Positions 7,877 to 16,330 of a DNA stretch of 51,286 nt are shown here, piece after piece. Source of the DNA: JAVBMB01 sp031552995 (lineage in GTDB: Bacteria > Bacillota > Clostridia > Oscillospirales > Butyricicoccaceae). Both the position numbers and the translations under genes were made by a program. The stretch is taken from the NCBI GenBank assembly GCA_031552995.1, contig JAVBMB010000063.1, forward strand, positions 1 through 51,286. Reading direction: 5' to 3'. Positions within the stretch are counted from its first letter, which is position 1. Each line of letters opens with the position of its first letter. The notes beneath the pieces are model-generated. The model did no database searches, was not told the DNA's origin, and saw nothing but the letters and a program-made list of their open reading frames with translations.

Positions 7877-9720
7877 GTCTCATCCCCCGCGTCGTTTTCC
7901 GTCCGCTTCTTCAAAAAATAGTTATATATCCCCTCGGCAACATTCCTCGGCACCACGCGCGCCAGCGCCTCAACATCGGCACAGGACATGGCCTTTACAG
8001 TCTTGAACTCACTCATCAGCGCCCGCCGGCGCTTTTCACCGACTCCCGGTATTTCATCAAGCTGAGAAGCGCGCGCCGCGCGGCTGCGAAGCTGCTGGTG
8101 ATATTCGACGGCAAACCTGTGCGTCTCCTCCTGCACCCTGCCGACGAACGCGAAAACCGCCGGCGTTGCCGAAATGCCGATCTCCCGTCCGTCGGGCGCG
8201 ACGAGCGCCCTCGTGCGGTGCCGGTCGTCCTTGACCATGCCAAACACCGGTATGTCTGCACCGCGCGCCGTCATCTCGCGCAGCGCAACGCCCACCTGCC
8301 CCGCGCCGCCGTCAATCAGCATCAGCTGCGGCAGCGGAAGAAATCCGCTGTCCCCGCTCAGCGCGCGCTCGACCCGCCTGCCAACGACCTCGGCCATCGA
8401 GCCGTAGTCGTCTCCGCCCTCGGCAACCTTTATCTTAAACCTGCGATATGCCTTTTTCAGCGGCCGCCCGCCGTCAAACACCGTCATCGAGCCGACAGCG
8501 TCGCTGCCCGCCGTATTTGATATATCATACGCCTCTATACGCTGCGGCGGCGCGGCAAGCCCCAGCACCTCGGCAATCAGCTCAAGCGTCTTCATCGACT
8601 TCTGCTCGCGCGATTCAAGCGTGGCGAGCTCAAGCGCGCCGTTTTCAAGCGACATCTCGATCATCTTGCGCTTTTCGCCTTTTTGGGGCACAATTATCTC
8701 GCATTTCCTGCCGCGAATATTTGTCAGATACTCCTCTATGGCGTCACGGTCCTCTATGGTGTGAGACAGCAGAAGCTCCCTCGGCGCCCGGCCGATACGG
8801 GAATAGTACAGCTTCACAAAGCTCTCAAGCGCGTCGCTCGCATCGTCGTCACCAAGTCCGTCAAAAAAGCGGACATTTTTGTCCATAAGACTGCCACCGG
8901 TATACGACAGCACCGTGACGCACGCCCTGTTGCCCGCACAGCTGTATGACACTGCGTCGCATTCGGAAAACCCGACCCCGACGACAATGCGGTTGTTGCG
9001 CAGCCGTTTGACAGCATACAGCCTGTCGCGCAGCATGGCCGCCTTTTCGAACTGTGTACTTTCGGCAGCCGCTTGCATTGCGCCAGTAATCATCTTCTCC
9101 AGCTTGTCCGAACTTCCGCCAAGCAGCAGCCCCGCCTGCGTGATAAGCTGCTCGTACTGCTCTTCGCTCACATCCCCGCTGCACACGCCGCAGCAGCGCC
9201 CGATATGATACATCAGACACGGCCGTTCCTTGCCTATATCCCGCGGGAACACCTTGCTGCACGCCGGTATCCCGAATGTTTCGTTCATAACCTTTATGGC
9301 CGAAAACGCCGCGCCGCGCCCTCCGAACGGCCCGAAGTAACGCGCGCCGTCATCAACCTTGCGCATCGCAACCTCAAAGCGCGGATAAGGATTCTTAGGC
9401 AGCCGCAGGTATGGGTAACCTTTGTCATCCTTCAGCATGATATTATACTTCGGGTTGTGCTTTTTTATCAGCGTGTTCTCAAGCAGCAGCGCGTCGAACT
9501 CGGTCTTGGCAAAAATAGTCTCAAAATTCTCGATCCGGCTGACGAGCTGCCGCGTCTTGAGCGTATGATCCGCAAGATTTGCAAAATACGAGCTGACGCG
9601 GTTTTTCAGCGCCTTCGCCTTGCCTACATAGATAATCTCACCCGCCTTGTCAATCATAAGATAGACGCCGGGCGTGGGGGGAAGCAGTCTGGCTTTTACC
9701 TTCAGCTCATCAAATGTCAT
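7873..9720 (-). CDS. uvrC: excinuclease ABC subunit C
   Basis: Makes the dual incisions in nucleotide excision repair with UvrB. The 615-residue protein has an N-terminal GIY-YIG nuclease (PGVYLM...EIIYVGKAKALKNRV), cysteines of the cluster region (CSKVFPRDIGKERPCLMYHIGRCCGVC), a UVR region, an RNase H-like C-terminal nuclease (YDISNTAGSDAVGSM) and terminal helix-hairpin-helix (EIPGVGEKRRRALM). Start 9720 is chosen because GGAGGTG precedes that ATG; an upstream in-frame ATG would run into the terminator region. Confidence 0.96.
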   Translation of the reverse strand: MTFDELKVKARLLPPTPGVYLMIDKAGEIIYVGKAKALKNRVSSYFANLADHTLKTRQLVSRIENFETIFAKTEFDALLLENTLIKKHNPKYNIMLKDDKGYPYLRLPKNPYPRFEVAMRKVDDGARYFGPFGGRGAAFSAIKVMNETFGIPACSKVFPRDIGKERPCLMYHIGRCCGVCSGDVSEEQYEQLITQAGLLLGGSSDKLEKMITGAMQAAAESTQFEKAAMLRDRLYAVKRLRNNRIVVGVGFSECDAVSYSCAGNRACVTVLSYTGGSLMDKNVRFFDGLGDDDASDALESFVKLYYSRIGRAPRELLLSHTIEDRDAIEEYLTNIRGRKCEIIVPQKGEKRKMIEMSLENGALELATLESREQKSMKTLELIAEVLGLAAPPQRIEAYDISNTAGSDAVGSMTVFDGGRPLKKAYRRFKIKVAEGGDDYGSMAEVVGRRVERALSGDSGFLPLPQLMLIDGGAGQVGVALREMTARGADIPVFGMVKDDRHRTRALVAPDGREIGISATPAVFAFVGRVQEETHRFAVEYHQQLRSRAARASQLDEIPGVGEKRRRALMSEFKTVKAMSCADVEALARVVPRNVAEGIYNYFLKKRTENDAGDET

Positions 9721-9753
9721 GCGGTCACCTCCGGCTATACGGGGCATTAATTA

Positions 9754-9784
9754 TAAAAACGCGCCGCATATGTATGCGGCGCAT
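9754..9784 (-). terminator. terminator between HPr-like gene and uvrC
   Basis: Minus-strand arms of 10 bp (GCGCCGCATA at 9761-9770 and its complement) are followed by a T-rich run. It lies only about 35 bases upstream of the uvrC start, so uvrC must use read-through or a promoter overlapping this region. Confidence 0.75.
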
Positions 9785-9867
9785 CATTCGTCTGCAAAAC
9801 GCGCAGACAGCAGAAGGCGTCGGCCGCGCCAATACAGCGCATGTGTGGAGCGCGCGACGCCGGAAAA

Positions 9868-10131
9868 CTATTCCCCGAAGTTAGACGCTACAAGCTCGCA
9901 CAGCGCGTTGACAGCCTCTTCCTCGTCACTGCCCTCGGCCGAAACCATAATGACGCTGCCCTTGGTTATCCCAAGCGAAAGCACTCCCAGCAAGCTCTTC
10001 GCGTTGACAGTGCGCTCTTCTTTTTCAACCATAATCGTGCTGCGGAACTCATTGGCCTTCTGAATAAAAAATGTGGCCGGCCTTGCATACAGCCCCACCT
10101 GATTGGTTACCGTAATCTCCTTAGAAAACAT
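9868..10131 (-). CDS. HPr-family protein with Tyr15 (Crh-like)
   Basis: An 87-residue HPr-fold protein. In HPr, His15 carries the PEP-derived phosphate for the PTS; here the motif reads GLYARPA, with tyrosine exactly at residue 15. The regulatory serine is kept at residue 46 (NAKSLLGVLSLGI). This is the pattern of Bacillus Crh, which has Gln15 and acts only through Ser46 phosphorylation by HPr kinase and CcpA. The protein therefore probably does not carry PTS phosphate. The start at 10131 is set by homology and a GAGGGTG just upstream. It is monocistronic with its own promoter. Confidence 0.9.
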   Translation of the reverse strand: MFSKEITVTNQVGLYARPATFFIQKANEFRSTIMVEKEERTVNAKSLLGVLSLGITKGSVIMVSAEGSDEEEAVNALCELVASNFGE

Positions 10132-10259
10132 ATGCACCCTCGCTTCCAACGTTTGATGTAATAGGCTAAAATCCGCCTCAGGGCTTCTCTCCGCCAGTAA
10201 AAACGCTGCCGGGAAGTTATAAGGACAACCGTCCATAATACCGATTATCATTATTTATT

Positions 10260-10288
10260 ATAATATCAGACTTTACGGAAAATGGCAA
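10260..10288 (-). promoter_or_regulatory. promoter of HPr-like gene
   Basis: Minus-strand TTGCCA (10283-10288) and TATTAT (10260-10265) with a 17-base spacer. The leader to the start codon at 10131 is about 120 bases and holds no structure I recognise. Confidence 0.65.
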
Positions 10289-10314
10289 ATTCTTTTTGTC
10301 GCGCGGCTCAAACG

Positions 10315-11040
10315 TCACCGCAAAAACGGAATCCAGTACAGCAGCGCCGGCACAAACATAGCAGGTATCATATTCGCGACATTGAACTTTTTTATCCCCA
10401 GCAGCGAAAACCCAATCAGCATCAGCACGGCTGAACCGACCATCGATATCATCGCTATCATGTCGCCCGGTATGTACGGTGTCAGCCAAAACGCCATAAT
10501 CGTCAGCGCACCCTGATACACAAACACCGACACGGCCGAGAATATCACATCCTTGCCGTACATCGTCGTGAATATCAGCGCGGTCACGCAGTCAATTATG
10601 CCCTTTGTAAGCAGAACCGACGGCATGCCGGCCGCGTCCTCCATGCTTCCGATTATCGCCATCGCGCCTGAGCAAAACAGTATCGACGCCGTAGTGAAGC
10701 CCTCGCTTTTCCCTCCGTCCGTCGAGCGGAAGAATGTCTTGCGCATCCACTCGCCCAGCCTGTCAAACCCTTTATCTATACCTATAAGCTCGCCCAGCAC
10801 GCCTCCGATTACCAGCGACAGCACCATCAGCAGCCCCCAGCGGGACGAAATCGTTCCGCCGTTTGCCGCCGTCGTCGCGGCTGTCACCACGCCAAGCGCG
10901 CCCAGCAGCAGCACCCCAATGCCCGTAGCGGTGAATATTATATTCTTAAACCTCTCCGGAACCTCCTTTTTAAGCAGCATCCCCAGCGCGCTTCCGATAA
11001 TTATCAATAACGCATTAGCGGCGTTCCCAATCCCCGGCAT
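10315..11040 (-). CDS. DUF554 (YdfK-type) membrane protein
   Basis: A 241-residue integral membrane protein of the DUF554 family, function unsettled. It has about seven hydrophobic segments, an N-terminal GIGNAANALLIIIGSALGM and the family-typical FCSGAMAIIGS...DAAGMPSVLLTKGIID block near the middle. The start at 11040 is chosen by the family N-terminus and a GAGG 8 bases before; the in-frame upstream extension looks non-coding. It lies 50 bases after mutS2 with a weak GC-rich hairpin between, so it may be co-transcribed. Confidence 0.88.
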   Translation of the reverse strand: MPGIGNAANALLIIIGSALGMLLKKEVPERFKNIIFTATGIGVLLLGALGVVTAATTAANGGTISSRWGLLMVLSLVIGGVLGELIGIDKGFDRLGEWMRKTFFRSTDGGKSEGFTTASILFCSGAMAIIGSMEDAAGMPSVLLTKGIIDCVTALIFTTMYGKDVIFSAVSVFVYQGALTIMAFWLTPYIPGDMIAMISMVGSAVLMLIGFSLLGIKKFNVANMIPAMFVPALLYWIPFLR

Positions 11041-11092
11041 ATAAAACCTCACGCGCGGCTTCAAACGGCCGCGTCTTTCTATTATTTATATC

Positions 11093-13468
11093 TTATATTC
11101 TAAGCGTGGCCACGGTTACACCGGCTTCGCCCTCTCCGTACGCCCCCAGTCTAAAGCTCTTAACCTGAGGATGCGCCTTTAGATGCGCCTGAACGCGCTG
11201 GCGCAGCGCGCCGGTGCCTTTGCCGTGGATTATCATAACCGTCTCAAGCTTAAGCCTGATGCCGTTGTCGATGAACCGGTCAATCTCCATCACGGCCTCG
11301 TCACCGTTCTGCCCGCGCAGGTCAAGGCTCATCGAACCCTCTTGCGGCGCCTGCAGTCTCACGGCAACGGCGTCCGGCTGCGGCTTTGCCGCCGGCGTGT
11401 CGGGCACAAGCTGAAGGTCGTCCACAGCCACCTTGATTTTCAATATACCGGCCTGAATCTTAACATTCCCGTCCTTGTCCGGTGTCTCAAGCACGACGCC
11501 CTTCGTGCGCGTCGAGGCTATCTCAACACAGTCGCCTGTTTTAAGCGGCCTTGGCAGCGGTATCGGCTTTCGCTCAATTCGCTGCGCGGCCAGTTCATTT
11601 TCCGCCTTGGCAAGCTCGCCGCGCATCGCCGCCCTGGCCGCCGAAATGTTCGCGTCCTTGCCGTCCTCAGCGTCCTGCTGCGCGCGTCTGGCGGCTGTCA
11701 GCGCCAAATCGGCCGCCGCCCTGGCGTTGGCAATAATCTCTTGAGCGCGCACGCGTGCGTCCTTCACCAGCTTCTCGCGCTCGGCATCCAGATTATCAAG
11801 TGTCGAGCGCGCTCTGCGGTTCATTTCCTCGGCGTCGCGCCTTTGCTTTTCGGCTATGGCAATTTCGCCCTCAAGCATCTGGCGTTTCTCTTCAAGCTTG
11901 GCTATGACATCCTCAAATTGCCTGCTTTGGCTGCTCAGGCTCTCCTCTGCGGCGGCCAGAATATTCTCTTCAAGCCCCAGCCTGCGCGAAATCGCAAACG
12001 CGTTCGACTTGCCCGGCACCCCGAAAATCAGCTTGTATGTCGGCATCAGCGTCGCCACGTCAAACTCGCATGACGCATTTTCGACACCCGGCGTCTCAAG
12101 CGCGAACACCTTAAGCTCGGCATAGTGTGTCGTCGCCGATATCACGCACCCCACCTTGCGCAGGTACTGAATAATCGCAACAGCCAGCGCCGCCCCCTCT
12201 ACCGGGTCCGTGCCCGCGCCAAGCTCGTCCAGCAGCACCATTGTGCCGGGTCCGGCCTGAGAGATAATCCCGACGATATTTTTCATGTGTGATGAAAATG
12301 TCGACAGCGACTGCTCTATACTTTGCTCATCGCCGATGTCGGCGAGTATATCGTCGAATATGACGACCCTGCTCTCGTCCCCCGCCGGGATATGCAGCCC
12401 GCACTGCGCCATAAGCGTCAGCAGGCCGAGCGTCTTGATGCTCACCGTCTTGCCTCCGGTGTTCGGCCCGGTGATAATCACCGTGTCGGTGCCGCCGCCG
12501 ATAGTGAAGGTAATCGGCACGGCCGTGTCGCGGTTAAGCAGCGGATGCCGGGCTTTTATCAGTCTGGTCTGTCCTTTTTCCGCCAGAATCGGCCGCACGG
12601 CGCGCATCTTGTACGACAGCTTACCCCTGGCGAAAATGAAATCAAGCGCGCACAGCGTGAAATGGTCGCTTGATATCTGCCCCGAAAACTGCGCCACCTC
12701 TGCGGAAAGCTCGGCAAGTATTCGTTCGATCTCCGCCTGCTCCTTCGCCGTCAGAACCCTGATATTGTTGTTCAGCTCGACGACCGTCGACGGCTCAACA
12801 AACAGTGTCGCCCCGCTGGAGCTTACATCGTGTACAAGCCCGGGGAAGCTTCCGCGGAACTCCGCCTTAACCGGCACGACGAATCTGCCGCCGCGCTGCG
12901 TCACGATACTGTCCTGCAGCATCTTCGAATAGCTCTGCGACGATATTATTTTGCTTAGCACATCGCGCACCTTAGAACCCGCCGCGCGTATCTGTCGGCG
13001 TATCTGATAGAGCTCATTAGACGCGTGGTCGCTGACCTCCTCGTCCGAGATTATCGACGTCGTAATTTTTTCTTCAAGGTACTTATTGCCGGCAAGCCGC
13101 ATAAACAGCTCGTCAATCGAGGTCTGATAATCATGCTTTTCCTCGCAATAAGCGCGTGTCACGCGCGCGGCGCGCAGCAGTGACGCCACAGCCAGAAGTT
13201 CGGTCAAGTTCAGGCTGCCGCCTTTTTCCGCCCGGTCAAGAGAGTCGGCAACATCCTTAAGCCCGCCAAACGGCGGGCTGCCCTGCACGCCGATCATTTT
13301 GGCCGCGTCCGCGGTCTGCTGCTGAATCCCCTCGCATTCAAACAGTGTCTTGTGCGGCACAAGCTCGAGGCACATCCGTTTTGCCTGCTCGCTCACCGCC
13401 TCCTGCGCCAAAAGCTCAAGCACTTTATCAAGCTCGAGCGTATGTAATGATTTTTCGCCAAAGTTCAT
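11093..13468 (-). CDS. mutS2: endonuclease MutS2
   Basis: A MutS-family ATPase with a nuclease tail, linked to suppression of recombination and to rescue of collided ribosomes. The 791-residue length is usual. Walker A is TGPNTGGKT (about 333-341), followed by DEQSIEQSLSTFSSHM and the Walker B DELGAGTDP. Residues 510-640 are coiled coil, a KOW-like segment follows, and the C-terminus is a Smr domain (SLDLRG...IIHGKGTGALR). The start overlaps the recO stop by 4 bases (ATGA). Confidence 0.96.
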   Translation of the reverse strand: MNFGEKSLHTLELDKVLELLAQEAVSEQAKRMCLELVPHKTLFECEGIQQQTADAAKMIGVQGSPPFGGLKDVADSLDRAEKGGSLNLTELLAVASLLRAARVTRAYCEEKHDYQTSIDELFMRLAGNKYLEEKITTSIISDEEVSDHASNELYQIRRQIRAAGSKVRDVLSKIISSQSYSKMLQDSIVTQRGGRFVVPVKAEFRGSFPGLVHDVSSSGATLFVEPSTVVELNNNIRVLTAKEQAEIERILAELSAEVAQFSGQISSDHFTLCALDFIFARGKLSYKMRAVRPILAEKGQTRLIKARHPLLNRDTAVPITFTIGGGTDTVIITGPNTGGKTVSIKTLGLLTLMAQCGLHIPAGDESRVVIFDDILADIGDEQSIEQSLSTFSSHMKNIVGIISQAGPGTMVLLDELGAGTDPVEGAALAVAIIQYLRKVGCVISATTHYAELKVFALETPGVENASCEFDVATLMPTYKLIFGVPGKSNAFAISRRLGLEENILAAAEESLSSQSRQFEDVIAKLEEKRQMLEGEIAIAEKQRRDAEEMNRRARSTLDNLDAEREKLVKDARVRAQEIIANARAAADLALTAARRAQQDAEDGKDANISAARAAMRGELAKAENELAAQRIERKPIPLPRPLKTGDCVEIASTRTKGVVLETPDKDGNVKIQAGILKIKVAVDDLQLVPDTPAAKPQPDAVAVRLQAPQEGSMSLDLRGQNGDEAVMEIDRFIDNGIRLKLETVMIIHGKGTGALRQRVQAHLKAHPQVKSFRLGAYGEGEAGVTVATLRI

Positions 13469-14205
13469 TGCAGTTCACCTATAGATTTATAGTATTTAAG
13501 TGTTTTGAATCCCCGTTCAAGGCAGGTCTCCAAATATTTCTCGCACAGCGTGCCAAGCAGTGTCATCGACGGCGGCGGAATCGTAAACGAAAACAGCCGG
13601 TTCAGCTGCGCCGAAAGTATGTATCTCGCCGCCGAAAGCGACGCGGCGTCAAGCGGCAGAGCGTCACTGTCTCGGCAGCTGCCGCAGCATATGCGCCCGC
13701 CCGACAGCGAAAACCATCCGCTGTCAAGCTCTTCTCCGCACTCGCCGCACTCGTCAAACGCCGGCTCATACCCTGTCAGCGCCGAAAAACGCAGCTCAAA
13801 CGCCGCCTTGATCAGCTCTGCCGGCCTAAGCCGCTGCGCCAGCGCAAAAAGGCTGTTCAGCATAAGCCTGAACACATCGGAATGCTGCCTGTTCCCCTCG
13901 CCCTCGCTGCCGATTATCTCGGAAAAATAACATGCCAGCGCCATATTCTCAAGCTGCTCCGCCAGGCCGGTAAACAGCTCAATCGGGTCGCACTCTCCAA
14001 GTGTAAATCTTCCTTGTCTCTCGCTTAGCGCCATATTTGAAAACGCAAACAGCCTGCAGGACGGCGCGGCGCGGCTGCCTTTGCGCCGCGCTCCGCGCGC
14101 TTTCACCGTGACGATGCCCATCTCATCGGTCAGCACCGTCAGGATTATGTCGGCCTCCCTGTAGTCGACCGTTCGTATCACCAGGCCTCGAACCGTCTGA
14201 AACAT
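13465..14205 (-). CDS. recO: DNA repair protein RecO
   Basis: Helps load RecA and anneal strands in RecFOR repair. The 246-residue protein has the N-terminal OB fold (MFQTVRGLVIRTVDYREAD) and a zinc module CGEC...CCGSC in the C-terminal half. The start at 14205 is set by the conserved N-terminus; AGGA precedes it. That ATG lies inside the reading frame of the upstream YqzL-like gene, giving an 83-base overlap. It continues into mutS2 with a 4-base overlap. Confidence 0.93.
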   Translation of the reverse strand: MFQTVRGLVIRTVDYREADIILTVLTDEMGIVTVKARGARRKGSRAAPSCRLFAFSNMALSERQGRFTLGECDPIELFTGLAEQLENMALACYFSEIIGSEGEGNRQHSDVFRLMLNSLFALAQRLRPAELIKAAFELRFSALTGYEPAFDECGECGEELDSGWFSLSGGRICCGSCRDSDALPLDAASLSAARYILSAQLNRLFSFTIPPPSMTLLGTLCEKYLETCLERGFKTLKYYKSIGELQ

Positions 14206-14290
14206 TGTCGTTTTCCTTTGTCGCACTGTAGTAATTATAGGCCTGCACAAGGCCGGTCTTGCTGAATAATTCCCATTTATTATTTTTCAC
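14123..14290 (-). CDS. YqzL-like small protein overlapping recO
   Basis: A predicted 55-residue protein in a different frame from recO. It starts at a GTG preceded by GGAGGG and reads KWELFSKTGLVQAYNYYSA at its N-terminus, matching the YqzL pattern (W-x-x-F-x-x-TG-x-x-x-x-Y), a small Firmicute protein whose gene sits just before recO. The second half, after about residue 28, is a Gly/Arg/Asp-rich tail read out of frame through the first 83 bases of recO. The N-terminal half is probably the conserved part. Function unknown. Confidence 0.65.
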   Translation of the reverse strand: MKNNKWELFSKTGLVQAYNYYSATKENDNVSDGSRPGDTNGRLQGGRHNPDGADR

Positions 14291-14481
14291 AGCGCACCCT
14301 CCACGTAAAACAGATTGTCTGTCAAAACGCAACATGACGTTACTGTTATCATTAGGCGCGCGGGCAAAAAAACACGAGTTAAATTGCGGAACAACTGTTA
14401 TATAATACCTGTTTCAAAAACGCGCTTCGCCGAAAAAGTAATGCCGCCAATTTCGCGTTCGAACAAGCCGTATTATACCGG

Positions 14482-15375
14482 TCATTCATTCTCATACCCG
14501 AAGTTTTTCAGCTGCCCGGGGCTGTCGCGCCAGCCCTCTTTCACCTTGACCCACAGCTGCAAAAACACGCGTCCCTCGTATATAGACTCAAGCTCCTCGC
14601 GCGCCGCCGTGCCGACGCTTTTCAGCATCGCCCCGTTTTTGCCGATTATTATGCCCTTGTGGCTCTTGCGCTCGCAGAATATCACGGCGCCGACGTCGAC
14701 AACGCCATTCTCGCGCTCCTCAAACTTCTCTATCTCGACGGCAATGCCGTGAGGAATCTCCTTGTCCAGCCGCTCAAGCAGCTTTTCGCGGATAATTTCG
14801 GCGACAATCTGCCTCTCCGGCTGGTCGGATATCATGCCGTCGGGGAACAGCTGCTCGGACGGGACGCACATGCCGCACAGCTCGCGCGCCAGTGTGTCAA
14901 CACCCTCGCCGGTTTTTGCCGACACCGGCAAAATCGCGTCGAACTCGTATGCTGTGCGGTAAATTTCCACCACTTCAAGCAGAGCCTCGCGCCTGACGGT
15001 GTCGAGTTTGTTTATAACAAGCACGGCCGGCACGTCAAGCTCCTTCAGCCTGTCAATCAGCATTTGCTCGGGCACGCCGATTCTCGCAACCGGCTCGACA
15101 AGCAGCACGGCCACATCTACCGACGCCACCGTGTTCCCGATTATCTTCACCATGTATTCGCCAAGCCGCGTCTTTGGTTTGTGAAGCCCGGGCGTATCTA
15201 TGAATACAAGCTGGCAGTCGTCCACATTCGCAACGCCTGTTATCCTCGTGCGCGTCGTCTGCGGTTTTGATGACACAATAGCCACCTTGCTTTTGCACAG
15301 CGCGTTGAGCAATGTAGACTTGCCGGCATTCGGCCGCCCGACCACCGAAAATATCCCGGCTTTAGTTATCTCCAT
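14482..15375 (-). CDS. era: GTPase Era
   Basis: An essential GTPase that binds the 3' end of 16S rRNA during 30S maturation. The 297-residue protein has G1 GRPNAGKST, G2 around TTRTRI, G3 DTPG, G4 NKLD and G5 SAKTGEG, and a C-terminal KH domain (KGIIIGKNGAMLKSVG). The start overlaps the end of the GNAT gene by 14 bases. Length and domain order are standard. Confidence 0.97.
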   Translation of the reverse strand: MEITKAGIFSVVGRPNAGKSTLLNALCKSKVAIVSSKPQTTRTRITGVANVDDCQLVFIDTPGLHKPKTRLGEYMVKIIGNTVASVDVAVLLVEPVARIGVPEQMLIDRLKELDVPAVLVINKLDTVRREALLEVVEIYRTAYEFDAILPVSAKTGEGVDTLARELCGMCVPSEQLFPDGMISDQPERQIVAEIIREKLLERLDKEIPHGIAVEIEKFEERENGVVDVGAVIFCERKSHKGIIIGKNGAMLKSVGTAAREELESIYEGRVFLQLWVKVKEGWRDSPGQLKNFGYENE

Positions 15376-15829
15376 CCCCTGACCCTCCGTCTTTTTCCTC
15401 TACATATCTCAGCACGGTCATCCGCGGATAAAAACCGTGCCGCTCATAAAACCCGAATACACCCTCGTTGCCGCTCGTCACCGACAGAGATATCGGCTGC
15501 GCGCCGTTCTCCTTCAGCCATTTTACGGCCGAATCAATCAATGCGTCGCCAACGCCGTAACCGCGGTATTGCGGCAGAACAAATATCGACGCCACCTCGC
15601 CTCGCCCGTCCGCCGCCTGCGCGATACAATACCCTATATCCTCATCCCCGTCCCGCGCGACAGCGACAAGCACCTCTCCGCGCGTCAGGTCTTTTGCCCT
15701 CTGTTCAAATGTATTCTTACGATAGAAGTCACCAAAATGTGACGACATCTCGGCATGATGAGCGTTCAGTATCCTCCACATCGGCTCAATGCGCGCCAGC
15801 AGCTCGGCGCCGCCAAAAATATATTCCAA
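15362..15829 (-). CDS. GNAT-family N-acetyltransferase
   Basis: A 155-residue acetyl-CoA-dependent acetyltransferase, substrate unknown. The acetyl-CoA motif A is visible as VASIFVLPQYRGYGVGDALI (about residues 80-100) and motif B as GFYERHGFYPR. A TTG at 15829, one base after the ybeY stop and 10 bases after GAGAGG, is the likely start. It sits between ybeY and era, where many Firmicutes carry dgkA and cdd, so its presence there is local rather than universal. Confidence 0.82.
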   Translation of the reverse strand: MEYIFGGAELLARIEPMWRILNAHHAEMSSHFGDFYRKNTFEQRAKDLTRGEVLVAVARDGDEDIGYCIAQAADGRGEVASIFVLPQYRGYGVGDALIDSAVKWLKENGAQPISLSVTSGNEGVFGFYERHGFYPRMTVLRYVEEKDGGSGDGDN

Positions 15830-15830
15830 G

Positions 15831-16328
15831 TCAGTCCATCCTCTCAAGCCCAAGCCCCAGCAGAACTTTCTCTTCAACAGCCCTCATGCGCTTTTTGTCC
15901 GCCGCCTTCGTGTGGTCGAAGCCAAGCAGATGAAGAACGCTGTGCACCGTCAGATACGCGCACTCGCGGTCGATGCCGTGCCCAAACTCCTCAGCCTGCT
16001 CTATCGCGCGCTGCGTCGAAATTATTATATCACCCAAAAACACATTCCCGCTGTCGGGGTCAAGCATCGTATCCACCGGGTCAAGCGGCTTCCCCTCGCT
16101 AAACATATGCATCGGGAAGCTCAAAACGTCCGTCGCGGCGTCTACGCCGCGATACTGCGAGTTTATCGCCCTTATCCCTCCGTCGGTGACGACGGTAATA
16201 TCGGCCTGCGCGTCAAAGTCAAAGCCAAACGCGCCAAACGCCGCTGCCGCCGCTTTTTTCATCAGCGCCTCGGCCTGCCTGTCCGCCTTGACGCCGCGGC
16301 GGCGAACTGTAACATTCAGCTTTCCCAT
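15831..16328 (-). CDS. ybeY: endoribonuclease YbeY
   Basis: Zinc-dependent RNase for 16S rRNA 3' maturation and ribosome quality control. The 165-residue protein carries the metal motif HSVLHLLGFDH near residue 130 and the typical DVLSFPM before it. It starts 2 bases after phoH, the conserved phoH-ybeY pairing. The C-terminus MRAVEEKVLLGLGL matches the family. Confidence 0.96.
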   Translation of the reverse strand: MGKLNVTVRRRGVKADRQAEALMKKAAAAAFGAFGFDFDAQADITVVTDGGIRAINSQYRGVDAATDVLSFPMHMFSEGKPLDPVDTMLDPDSGNVFLGDIIISTQRAIEQAEEFGHGIDRECAYLTVHSVLHLLGFDHTKAADKKRMRAVEEKVLLGLGLERMD

Positions 16329-16330
16329 AT

